From assembly GCA_036444495.1 (NCBI GenBank), contig JAZGBC010000271.1, forward strand, positions 1-13,930: DNA of 13,930 nucleotides, read 5' to 3'. This DNA is from JAZGBC01 sp036444495. Lineage in GTDB: Bacteria; Pseudomonadota; Alphaproteobacteria; Kiloniellales; J153. Below, in pieces: positions 6,675 through 12,338 of this stretch. A model generated the notes under the pieces. The model was not told the origin of the DNA, made no database searches, and was given only the letters and a program-made list of their open reading frames with translations. Every line of letters begins with the position of its first letter. Position 1 is the first letter of the stretch. A program made the position numbers and the translations under genes.

Positions 6675-7616
6675 TCAATTAACGCGATACTCCTCCGGCA
6701 GGAACATCATGGAGTCGACGTCCGGCGCGACCGACAAATGACAGCCGGCACAGAATTCCATCTTGGCGCCACCGGCGCCCTTGGTGGTGCCGAAGATCGA
6801 CCCGTTCGGCATGATCATGGAGTAACGCCAATCCCCGCTATCGGCGTTAAAGCCGGCGTTCATCTTCTCCATGAGGAAGAGTGGCCCGGCGGTGACCTTG
6901 CCGTTGGGCGTCACGGAGAAGCTGTCCTTCGCCAGGATGGCACCGGGCGGCATGACGCCCGCCTTCTCGTAGGCGCCATAGGCGCGCGCCGTGGCATTGG
7001 CGTAGTTCTGCACATAGCGGTTGCCGTGGGTGCCCGAGACAAAGGCCTGGCGGCTGTAGCGCGGCCAGGACTGGTAGGACGCCGCGACGGAACTGCCGGA
7101 TTTGGCGTAGGCGGCCTTCAGCTCCTTCATCAGGCAGTCGTAGACCTTGACCGCTTCGGCGTCGGTCAGTTCCACACCGGCGCCCGCGGCGCAAGGATTG
7201 CAGGGGTTGCACTTGGCCGCCGCGCAGGGGTTGCACTTCGCCGCACAGGGATTGCAGGGGTTGCACTTGGCGGCCGCGCAGGGATTGCACTTGGCCGCCG
7301 CCGCCCGCAGCCGGGGCACCACGCACTTCTTGCTCGCGCCCCCGCCGCCGGCGGCGCAGGGATTGCAGGGATTGCACTTGGCGGCCGCGCAGGGATTGCA
7401 CGGATTGCATGCCGCCGCGCAGGGGTTGCTCTTGGCCGCGGCGCAGGGATTGCACTTGGCCGCGGCGCAGGGATTGACCTTCTTTGGCGCACACTGCGCG
7501 TAGGCTGGAGCCACGCTCAGACCATCGGTCAGCGCCACCCCGCCGGCGGCAACGCCGGCTAAAACGACCAACGGCACCACCGTGGTCGAGAGCAGTATTC
7601 TTTTTCTCGATTGCAT
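6675..7616 (-). CDS. Periplasmic P460-like c-type cytochrome with inserted Cys-repeat domain
   Basis: A 313-residue exported protein. The signal peptide ends at about AYA-Q (40/41). Residues 42-142 form a domain with 22 cysteines, built on NPC units (13 copies; 11 overlapping CNPC motifs) separated by AAAK or AAK. The C-terminal 150 residues match the cytochrome P460 pattern: HGNRYVQNYAN, GPLFLMEKM, GDWRYSMIMPNGSIFGTT, then haem-attachment site CAGCH (Cys289, Cys292, His293). P460-family enzymes oxidise hydroxylamine or bind NO; the reaction here is not known. None of the CNPC motifs is followed by His, so they are not haem c sites. I chose ATG 7616 because GGGAG lies about eight bases upstream and a signal peptide follows; starts farther upstream add a non-signal leader. 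It is paralogous to the next gene upstream, which lacks the insert. Confidence 0.88.
   Translation of the reverse strand: MQSRKRILLSTTVVPLVVLAGVAAGGVALTDGLSVAPAYAQCAPKKVNPCAAAKCNPCAAAKSNPCAAACNPCNPCAAAKCNPCNPCAAGGGGASKKCVVPRLRAAAAKCNPCAAAKCNPCNPCAAKCNPCAAAKCNPCNPCAAGAGVELTDAEAVKVYDCLMKELKAAYAKSGSSVAASYQSWPRYSRQAFVSGTHGNRYVQNYANATARAYGAYEKAGVMPPGAILAKDSFSVTPNGKVTAGPLFLMEKMNAGFNADSGDWRYSMIMPNGSIFGTTKGAGGAKMEFCAGCHLSVAPDVDSMMFLPEEYRVN
7191..7493 (-). repeat. In-gene tandem repeat encoding the CNPC cysteine domain
   Basis: Coding DNA made of repeated blocks of about 24 bases (AAAKCNPC) and 9-base additions (CNP). The part nearest the domain's C-terminus is an exact protein-level tandem duplication of the 18-residue unit KCNPCAAAKCNPCNPCAA, that is, two 54-base copies. 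A non-repeat segment (GGGGASKKCVVPRLRAAA, around 7300-7350) splits the array into two halves. The pattern suggests growth by slippage or unequal recombination, so repeat number could vary between strains. Confidence 0.85.
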
Positions 7617-7744
7617 TACGACTCTCCCAGACGAAGGCCCCTGCACCATGCCTCGGACCACGGCGCAAAGGCCTGGAAACTGTTGCTCGTTTGAACCGGG
7701 GCTAGATTAGTTCCCGAGCCATCCCTTTGTGGAGTCAATGGATG

Positions 7745-7758
7745 TCACGATTTCGTGA
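7745..7758. promoter_or_regulatory. Candidate operator upstream of the Cys-repeat cytochrome gene
   Basis: TCACGA-TT-TCGTGA is a perfect inverted repeat, extendable to eight-base half-sites with one mismatch (TGTCACGA / TCGTGAGA). It lies between the two P460-like genes, 129 bases before the start at 7616. A TTGACT on the minus strand (7738-7733) follows within six bases, but no well-spaced -10 is visible. A second perfect palindrome, CCGGAC-C-GTCCGG (7764-7776), is adjacent. The size and symmetry resemble sites for CRP/FNR-type or GntR-type dimers, but no specific regulator can be named. Confidence 0.35.
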
Positions 7759-7793
7759 GAATTCCGGACCGTCCGGGCCAATGCCGTCCGGCC

Positions 7794-8453
7794 TTAGTCG
7801 AGGAATTTGACCCGGTAACGCTCGGGCAGGAAGAAGAGGTGGTCGTTGCCGTACCCGGCCAGCTTGTGGCACTGGACGCAGAACTCTACCCGCTCGCGGC
7901 CCTCGCCGTTGGTCGTGCCGAACAGGCTGCCGTCGGGCATGTACATCGTATAGCGCCAATCCCGGCTCCCCGGGTTGAAGCCGAGGGGCATCTTTTCCAT
8001 GACGAACAGCGGTCCGCTGAACACGTCGCCCCGCGAGGTCACGGCGAAACTGTCCTTGATGACGACGGCGCCCACGGCCATGTCGCCGGCGGCCTCGAAG
8101 TAGCGGTAGTCCTCGGCCAAGTCATTGGCGTAGTTGTTGACGTAACGCTCGCCGTGCTGGGCCGAGCGGTAGGGCACCGTGTTGTAGCGCCGCCACTGGC
8201 GATAGGCGTCGGCGGAGGCGAAGTCCGAGAGGCTGTAGCCCGCCACCATGTCGTCCAGGATTCGGTTGTAGATGACCAGGGCATCCGCTCCGGTCAGGCC
8301 CGCCGGGCGCTCGACCCGGAAATGCCTGGTGGGCTTCTGCGGACTGGTACTGGTCTGTGCCGAAACCGGAGCGCCGCCCGACCCGAGCCATGACGCGGTC
8401 ATGGCTAAGGCCATGACCGCTACCGCCATCAGACTTTGCTTCAAAGAAGGCAT
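7794..8453 (-). CDS. Periplasmic P460-like c-type cytochrome
   Basis: A 219-residue exported haem protein, paralogous to the Cys-repeat cytochrome downstream but without the insert. The signal peptide is MPSLKQ followed by a hydrophobic run, with likely cleavage at VSA-Q near residues 32/33. The mature part aligns along its length with the paralogue: WRRYNT, HGERYVNNYAN, GAVVIKDSFAVT, GPLFVMEKMPLGF, DWRYTMYMPDGSLFGTT, then CVQCH (Cys192, Cys195, His196) and a closing FFLPERYRV. This is the cytochrome P460 family pattern; relatives oxidise hydroxylamine or bind NO, but the substrate is unproven. ATG 8453 was chosen because GAGG lies six bases upstream and it places the signal peptide at the N-terminus. 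ATG 8480 is possible and would add nine residues. The gap of 177 bases to the next gene suggests separate promoters are possible. Confidence 0.88.
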   Translation of the reverse strand: MPSLKQSLMAVAVMALAMTASWLGSGGAPVSAQTSTSPQKPTRHFRVERPAGLTGADALVIYNRILDDMVAGYSLSDFASADAYRQWRRYNTVPYRSAQHGERYVNNYANDLAEDYRYFEAAGDMAVGAVVIKDSFAVTSRGDVFSGPLFVMEKMPLGFNPGSRDWRYTMYMPDGSLFGTTNGEGRERVEFCVQCHKLAGYGNDHLFFLPERYRVKFLD

Positions 8454-8618
8454 GCGCCGCCTCGGCCTCCGTTCCACCATGACTGGAAACCGCCACGGCC
8501 CAAGATTAGGCAGCCCGCGCCCGATTCTGCCAGACACTTTCGATCACAAGGGGTTGAAAGGCCCGGGCGTGCCGCCGGCCCTGCCAAGCCACGCGCGCCC
8601 GCGGCCCGGGGGGCGCTC

Positions 8619-9008
8619 TTATTCCGTGGCCTGTTTCAAGTAGGTGATGACATTAGCCCGGTCCTCGGCCTTCTTCAGCCCCGGAAAGCCCATCTTGGTC
8701 CCCTTCACCGCCTTGCGCGGCGCTTCCAGAAAGGCGTCCAGCGCCGCCTCATCCCAGACAGTTCCCGCCTCGCCGAAAGCCTTCATGGCCTTGGAATAGT
8801 TGTAGCCCTCAACGACCCCGGGAACGCCGCCGACCACGCCGTGCAGGCTGGGCCCGACCTTCTTCTTGCCGGCCTCGAGGCTGTGGCAGGCGACGCACTT
8901 GCGGTAGACCTTCTTGCCGGCCTCCGGATCGCTCTCGGCGAGGGCGGCGGACGACAGGCTGCCCGTGGCAAGGCCGATGGCGGCGGCGAGTAGCAGGGAT
9001 CGAAACAT
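8619..9008 (-). CDS. Class I cytochrome c (c2/c-550 type), periplasmic
   Basis: A soluble mono-haem electron carrier of 129 residues. The signal peptide is cleaved at about ALA-E (24/25). Haem attaches at CVACH (Cys38, Cys41, His42), and Met106 in GTKMGFPG is the expected second axial ligand. The VGPSLHGVVG segment and the C-terminal helix (AEDRANVITYLK) are typical of the family. GGAGG lies six bases before the ATG at 9008 and directly abuts the ATG at 9014, so 9008 is the preferred start. It is the first gene of the minus-strand cytochrome set and is a plausible electron acceptor for the two P460-like proteins (inference from adjacency). The 165-base spacer behind it shows no clean T-tailed terminator. 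An 11-base palindrome CCGAT-T-ATCGG (9035-9045) lies just upstream. Confidence 0.94.
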   Translation of the reverse strand: MFRSLLLAAAIGLATGSLSSAALAESDPEAGKKVYRKCVACHSLEAGKKKVGPSLHGVVGGVPGVVEGYNYSKAMKAFGEAGTVWDEAALDAFLEAPRKAVKGTKMGFPGLKKAEDRANVITYLKQATE

Positions 9009-9110
9009 GGACATCCTCCAGTCGTGCGTTTTGACCGATTATCGGGGTGACAGTAATACGGGTGGGGGTGAGCCGGCGTCCCCACACAATCGGCGCGGGG
9101 ACCCGCAATG

Positions 9111-9127
9111 CCCTATTGCGAATAGGG
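9111..9127. other. Perfect 7-base-pair hairpin between cytochrome c and the repeat element
   Basis: CCCTATT-GCG-AATAGGG forms a perfect stem with a three-base loop, ten bases left of the 168-base element. Read on the minus strand (downstream of the LysR gene) no T-tract follows, so a classic terminator is not supported. GTCCCC / GGGGAC (9078-9083, 9097-9102) makes another short stem alongside. Confidence 0.4.
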
Positions 9128-9136
9128 TTAAGATTT

Positions 9137-9304
9137 ATACCAACGGTCCTTGATATCGGCCTATTTCACCGAGGCGATTTTTTCCGCCAGACAGGAGCGA
9201 GTTGCGCCATAGTGCCGTCCACTTCAAGCAGCGAGCGATGCCTCTGGCGGGAAAAAGCGCCCGGCCTTCGGTGGGGCAAATTGCCCCGCCGGATTCGTTG
9301 GTAT
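9137..9304. repeat. 168-base element with terminal and internal inverted repeats (MITE-like)
   Basis: The ends are perfect 9-base inverted repeats: ATACCAACG at 9137-9145 and CGTTGGTAT at 9296-9304. Inside, the 19-base arms 9173-9191 and 9243-9261 are complementary in 17 of 19 positions, enclosing a 51-base loop. A third palindrome, GGGGCAA-A-TTGCCCC (9273-9287), lies in the right part and extends outward with a wobble. The nested symmetry fits a fold-back miniature element or a large structured repeat. There is no gene inside and no clear target-site duplication. The right end supplies part of the LysR TAA stop codon. A 20-base palindrome with the same ends follows parE. Confidence 0.6.
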
Positions 9305-10236
9305 TAGATGGCACCGAGACGCGCCCCGGGGATGACAGCCTGGCCTCGCTGGGCGGCAAGATACGGTTCGAGGAACTCGATGAAGGTCTGCACATTGAGC
9401 GACTCGTGCTTGCGATCGGGCAAGGCCGCATAGATGGAACGGGAAAGGTCCGTGAATTGCGGCAACAGGCGGCACAGGCGGCCCGTTTGCAAATCCTTCT
9501 CCACGACGAACGCAAGGATGAGCGCGACGCCAATCCCCGAGATTGCGGCCGCGTGCTGGGCGTTCTCGCTGTTCGAGTGGAAACGCCCGGTGACTTTGAT
9601 CTCGCGCGAACCGTTCGGTCCTTCGAGCCGCCAGGCCTCGCCGTTCGAGTGGTCGACTCCGATGATACAATTGTGCGCCAAAAGATCCTCGGGTGAATCC
9701 AGCTTGCCATGCCGGTCAAGATAACCGGGGGCAGCGCACAGCAACCTGGCGCATGACAACAGTCTCCGCCAAGTCGGACTGGCGTGCTCATTCGAAGCAA
9801 AGAGAATCGTGACGTCGAATTCTTCCTGGCTGGATGCGATTTCCTGATCGCTCAAGACCAGATCGATTTCGATATCAGGGTAGCGTTTGAGGAATCTCTT
9901 GAGCATCGGGGCGATGTAAAGACGGCCGAAGGCCGTAGGCGCCCTCACCCGCAGCCTGCCGTATGGCTCGGTGCTAAAGCGCGTGACTTCGCTCTCGGCG
10001 GCATAGAGCTCGGCCATAATGTGCTGGCAGTGCGTGTACAACTTCGCACCCACCTCGGTGAGGCCCAGGGAGCGTGTCGTCCGGTTGAGGAGTCGCACGC
10101 CCATCTGCTCTTCGAGCTGGGACACGTGCTTGCTCACGGTCGCTTTGGATACGCCAAGCTGCCGTGCCGCAGCGGTGAAGCTTCTGCTGTCCACGACCCG
10201 CGCAAAGGCCACGATATGCGGTAAGCCCTGAAGCAT
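9304..10236 (-). CDS. LysR-family transcriptional regulator
   Basis: A 310-residue cytoplasmic DNA-binding regulator. The N-terminal winged helix-turn-helix is clear: VVDSRSFTAAARQLGVSKATVSKHV, read in two parts around residues 14-38, then LEEQMGVRLLNRTTRSLGLTEVG. The rest is the two-lobed LysR substrate-binding domain (YGRLRVRAPTAFGR, then the IDLVLSD and VTILFAS strands). RTTRSL plus the YGRLRVRAP opening resembles the large CrgA/AaeR-like branch. ATG 10236 fits that branch's usual N-terminus and has GGGAA six bases upstream; ATG 10260 would add eight residues. The effector and target are unknown. No gene is divergent from it, so the classical LysR arrangement is absent; it may control the downstream cytochromes or the upstream porin. 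Its stop overlaps the end of the 168-base repeat. Confidence 0.93.
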   Translation of the reverse strand: MLQGLPHIVAFARVVDSRSFTAAARQLGVSKATVSKHVSQLEEQMGVRLLNRTTRSLGLTEVGAKLYTHCQHIMAELYAAESEVTRFSTEPYGRLRVRAPTAFGRLYIAPMLKRFLKRYPDIEIDLVLSDQEIASSQEEFDVTILFASNEHASPTWRRLLSCARLLCAAPGYLDRHGKLDSPEDLLAHNCIIGVDHSNGEAWRLEGPNGSREIKVTGRFHSNSENAQHAAAISGIGVALILAFVVEKDLQTGRLCRLLPQFTDLSRSIYAALPDRKHESLNVQTFIEFLEPYLAAQRGQAVIPGARLGAI

Positions 10237-10424
10237 GAAGTTTCCCAAGACACGCCCCATCGTGAAATTTTTCCGACCGTCTCCCCCCTGCGCGGCGCCA
10301 CCTACGGCCGCCCGACCCAACGATTACGGGCAATAGTCTATGGCGGCGGTTTGGCCACGGGTAATCACTTGTCATCACGAGGCGTTGACCGCTTGCGGCG
10401 CGCCCGCTGTAAATGAAATAGGGC

Positions 10425-10453
10425 GCGGGGCTCCCAAGGGACGGGAACCCCGC
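10425..10453 (-). terminator. Probable terminator of the porin-lipoprotein operon
   Basis: GCGGGG (10425-10430) pairs with CCCCGC (10448-10453), and after one mismatch TCCC pairs with GGGA, giving a stem of about 11 with one mismatch and a seven-base loop. On the minus strand it lies about 40 bases after the lipoprotein stop and is followed by GCCCTATTTCATTT, a broken T-rich tail. The weak tail lowers confidence. Confidence 0.5.
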
Positions 10454-10493
10454 AAAGTTTGCCTTCCGCGCCGGCAAGGACAGATAGGCAGCG

Positions 10494-10679
10494 TTAGTCT
10501 TCGTAAAGGACGAACTCGCCTTCATCCCCGGTCAAAAGACCCGGGCCCGGAGGAATCTCGTGGATCTCCGTGTACTCGAACGGCTTGACCTCGGCACAGG
10601 CACCGAGCGCCAGCAGAACCGCACCGGCCAAGGTAGCAAAGAGCCTGCGCGGCCATCGCGTCGACATCGTCACGTTCAT
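10494..10679 (-). CDS. Very small lipoprotein
   Basis: A 61-residue precursor with a lipoprotein signal peptide: RWPRRL, a hydrophobic run, and lipobox L-G-A-C ending at Cys28. The mature chain is only 34 residues, acidic, with the segment EIPPGPGLLTGDEGEFVLYE. Ala after the lipidated Cys predicts outer-membrane sorting. GGGAGAGG lies about five bases before the ATG at 10679, which fixes the start; the frame is open farther upstream over the porin gene, but that part is antisense-frame noise. The gap to the porin stop is 13 bases, so both are probably on one mRNA. I recall similar IPPGPGL-x-GEDGEF tails in small alphaproteobacterial lipoproteins, without a known function. It could assist porin assembly or anchor it, which is speculation. 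Confidence 0.8.
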   Translation of the reverse strand: MNVTMSTRWPRRLFATLAGAVLLALGACAEVKPFEYTEIHEIPPGPGLLTGDEGEFVLYED

Positions 10680-10692
10680 CGTGCCTCTCCCA

Positions 10693-11922
10693 TTAGAACT
10701 TGACCCGTGCACCGGCCAGGAAGGCAAAGATGTCATCGAAATTCTCGCTGTCCCGGTCCAGTTCGTGGTTGCGCGCACCAAGGTAGATCTCGGTGCCGAT
10801 CTTGTCGATATTCTGCACCAGGAACGCGCCATAGGCTTGGAATTCGTCCCCGTTCTGGTCCGCATCGTCCACTGTGGTATAGTCGACGGCCACCGAGGTG
10901 GCGCCGAAGTCCAGCCCATGGAAGGTGTAGGCCAGTTTCCCATAGTAGAAGGTCGGATCGTCGCGGTTCGGTGTGTCCAGACTCCGCGTGCCGGCCGCGC
11001 CGGTCACGCTGAAGCCCATGGGAAGCAGCACCGATACCGAGCCGTTGTACTGGCTGAAGTTGCTGCTGTCCTTCGAGCCGGCATCGGCCCAGGCCGCCGC
11101 GGCCACCACCTTAGTCTCGGCGATCTCGCCCGAGAACCGGATAGCGGCATCGACCGCGCCGCCCTCCATGGCCGAAGCGGAAGCCTTGAAGCCCGAGAAG
11201 CTGGGCGTGTCGTAGCGGACCCGGTCGTCGCGGCTCAAACCGTCCATATTGGTGAACACGGTGCCGATGCTCGGACCCAGGGTGCCGTTGGATCGGACGA
11301 ACTCGATGCCGCCGGCCATGTCGCCGATGCCCGAGTAGGCGATCACGCTGGTGCCCGAAAGATCCACCTCCGAGGAACCGTTTGATGCCGTATCGCCCTG
11401 CCCGACCCAAAGACGGCCGAAACGCTTACTGTCGGCATAGAGCTCGAGCTTGCGTTCGGTGAAACTGGCTCCGCCGGCCGAACTATCCTGGTCGAGACTG
11501 ATGGACGCGGTCGAGTTCGACTCCATCTGGACTTCTATCTGGGTGCCGACCGTGATGTCCTCGTCGAACGCACCCGTGCCGATGAAACGGATGCGGGTCG
11601 AGGAATTGTCGTTGTCGACATGGAAAACATCGTCCTTGTCCCCGGAATCGACGAACAACACGCCGCGGTTGACCTGGCCGGAAACGGAGAGCTTTACCCC
11701 GGCTTTTCCCGACGTCACCGTCGGCTTGGCCGCGGTCGCCCCAGTCGTCTTGTCCTGCAGAACTTTCTGCTGCGACTCCAGTTGTTCGACCTTTTCCTGC
11801 AGGGCCCTCAGTTGGGCCTTCAAGCCCTCCAAGGTCTGTGCGGCCGCCGGTGGCACGAGGCCGCCGACAAAGACCGCCGTCGCCGCCGTGAGCATGAGCG
11901 GGTATTTTCCTACTCTGAACAT
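10693..11922 (-). CDS. Outer-membrane porin with N-terminal coiled coil
   Basis: A 409-residue outer-membrane beta-barrel that lets small solutes diffuse across. The signal peptide is cleaved at about AAA-Q (28/29). Residues about 30-55 (LEGLKAQLRALQEKVEQLE, then QQKVLQDK) are a heptad-like coiled coil, which in such porins sits in the periplasm and may help trimerise. The rest has alternating hydrophobic/polar strands, many Gly, Ser and Asp in loops, SGQVNRGVLF as the first strand, and the terminal Phe required for BAM recognition (ARVKF). The pattern fits the general Gram-negative porin family of alphaproteobacteria. GAGGAG about eight bases before the ATG supports the start. Only a few cationic residues are seen, suggesting cation preference (inference). 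It is the first gene of a two-gene operon. Confidence 0.92.
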   Translation of the reverse strand: MFRVGKYPLMLTAATAVFVGGLVPPAAAQTLEGLKAQLRALQEKVEQLESQQKVLQDKTTGATAAKPTVTSGKAGVKLSVSGQVNRGVLFVDSGDKDDVFHVDNDNSSTRIRFIGTGAFDEDITVGTQIEVQMESNSTASISLDQDSSAGGASFTERKLELYADSKRFGRLWVGQGDTASNGSSEVDLSGTSVIAYSGIGDMAGGIEFVRSNGTLGPSIGTVFTNMDGLSRDDRVRYDTPSFSGFKASASAMEGGAVDAAIRFSGEIAETKVVAAAAWADAGSKDSSNFSQYNGSVSVLLPMGFSVTGAAGTRSLDTPNRDDPTFYYGKLAYTFHGLDFGATSVAVDYTTVDDADQNGDEFQAYGAFLVQNIDKIGTEIYLGARNHELDRDSENFDDIFAFLAGARVKF

Positions 11923-11973
11923 GAGATCTTCTCCTCATACTTGCCCGGGCGCGTTCTCGATCCGATGGTGGAT

Positions 11974-12045
11974 GAGTAATTGTTCGCCCAGAACAAGGAT
12001 CATGAGGAATTCACAAAGAAGCGAATGAAATAACTTCAATTACTC
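11974..12045 (-). promoter_or_regulatory. Long-range hairpin in the porin mRNA leader
   Basis: GAGTAATTG (11974-11982) and CAATTACTC (12037-12045) are perfect 9-base arms enclosing 54 bases. Inside, TTCGC follows the left arm and GCGAA precedes a 10-base bulge on the right, adding five pairs. The loop holds ATGAGGA on the + strand (12002-12008), which in the porin mRNA reads TCCTCAT and is complementary over seven bases to the porin Shine-Dalgarno region (11932-11938). Whether the transcript starts upstream of this hairpin is not known. Confidence 0.4.
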
Positions 12046-12066
12046 GTGACATTTCTTCTTTATTGG

Positions 12067-12105
12067 AAACACAGTGTTTATGAATTTCAAACAATGCATA
12101 TTGTT
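12067..12105. promoter_or_regulatory. Two perfect palindromes in the AT-rich porin upstream region
   Basis: AAACAC-A-GTGTTT (12067-12079) and AACAAT-GCAT-ATTGTT (12090-12105) are perfect inverted repeats with centres about 25 bases apart. Two symmetric sites about two and a half helical turns apart, 145-180 bases before the porin ATG, could be operators for dimeric regulators. They do not match a consensus I can name with confidence. Confidence 0.35.
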
Positions 12106-12162
12106 GAATATATAGTTCTATTTTATATTATGGCCATTATTGATTTAAGGCTTTGAATCATA

Positions 12163-12236
12163 CCGGGGCCGGCACGAACCCTTACAGCCGGGGGGCCGCA
12201 GGGGGCTCGTGCCCCGAATCCGGCGGTTTTCCCCGG
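12163..12236. other. GC-rich foldable island upstream of the SUF regulator
   Basis: An abrupt GC-rich block inside AT-rich DNA. GGCACGAACCC (12171-12181) pairs with GGGCTCGTGCC (12203-12213) with one mismatch, and CCGGGG (12163-12168) pairs with CCCCGG (12231-12236) outside it. It could be a structured leader, a small RNA, a remnant repeat or a terminator part; no T-tract follows on either strand that would make a standard terminator. Confidence 0.3.
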
Positions 12237-12338
12237 CTCCGGCAAAAAATCACCCCCCCGAGGCTCGATTTTTCTTGATTCTTACGTTATTTCATATATT
12301 TAAAACCATACCATATTAGTCCGGATTGGAGACCGTCC

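Larger units (their letters stand above)
11923..12338. other. Divergent porin / SUF-regulator intergenic region
   Basis: These 416 bases hold no gene. From the porin side they contain a leader with long inverted repeats (11974-12045), an AT-rich block (about 12040-12160) with two perfect palindromes, a GC-rich foldable island (12163-12246), a run of seven C, and an AT-rich stretch before the regulator start. The SUF side has TTGATT (12275-12280) and TATATT (12295-12300), but their spacing of 14 is too short for a confident promoter. Both divergent promoters are expected here. Confidence 0.7.

Noticed and set aside
7191..7493. CRISPR-like array
   Set aside because: The repeats are in-frame coding units without unique spacers of constant length, and there are no cas genes.
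7191..7493. Multihaem cytochrome from the many CxxC motifs
   Set aside because: None of the CNPC motifs is followed by His, which haem c attachment requires; only CAGCH near the C-terminus qualifies.
8541..8618. Terminator after the cytochrome c gene
   Set aside because: The region is very GC-rich with several overlapping short complementarities but no single clear stem and no T-tract.
9015..9136. A small gene between cytochrome c and the repeat element
   Set aside because: No open frame with a ribosome site; the stretch holds short hairpins and the cytochrome c upstream region.
10680..10943. N-terminal extension of the small lipoprotein over the porin 3' end (to 149 residues)
   Set aside because: The extension lies in a different frame inside the porin, has Arg/Ser/Trp-rich noise composition, and would bury the signal peptide. 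The ribosome site favours 10679.
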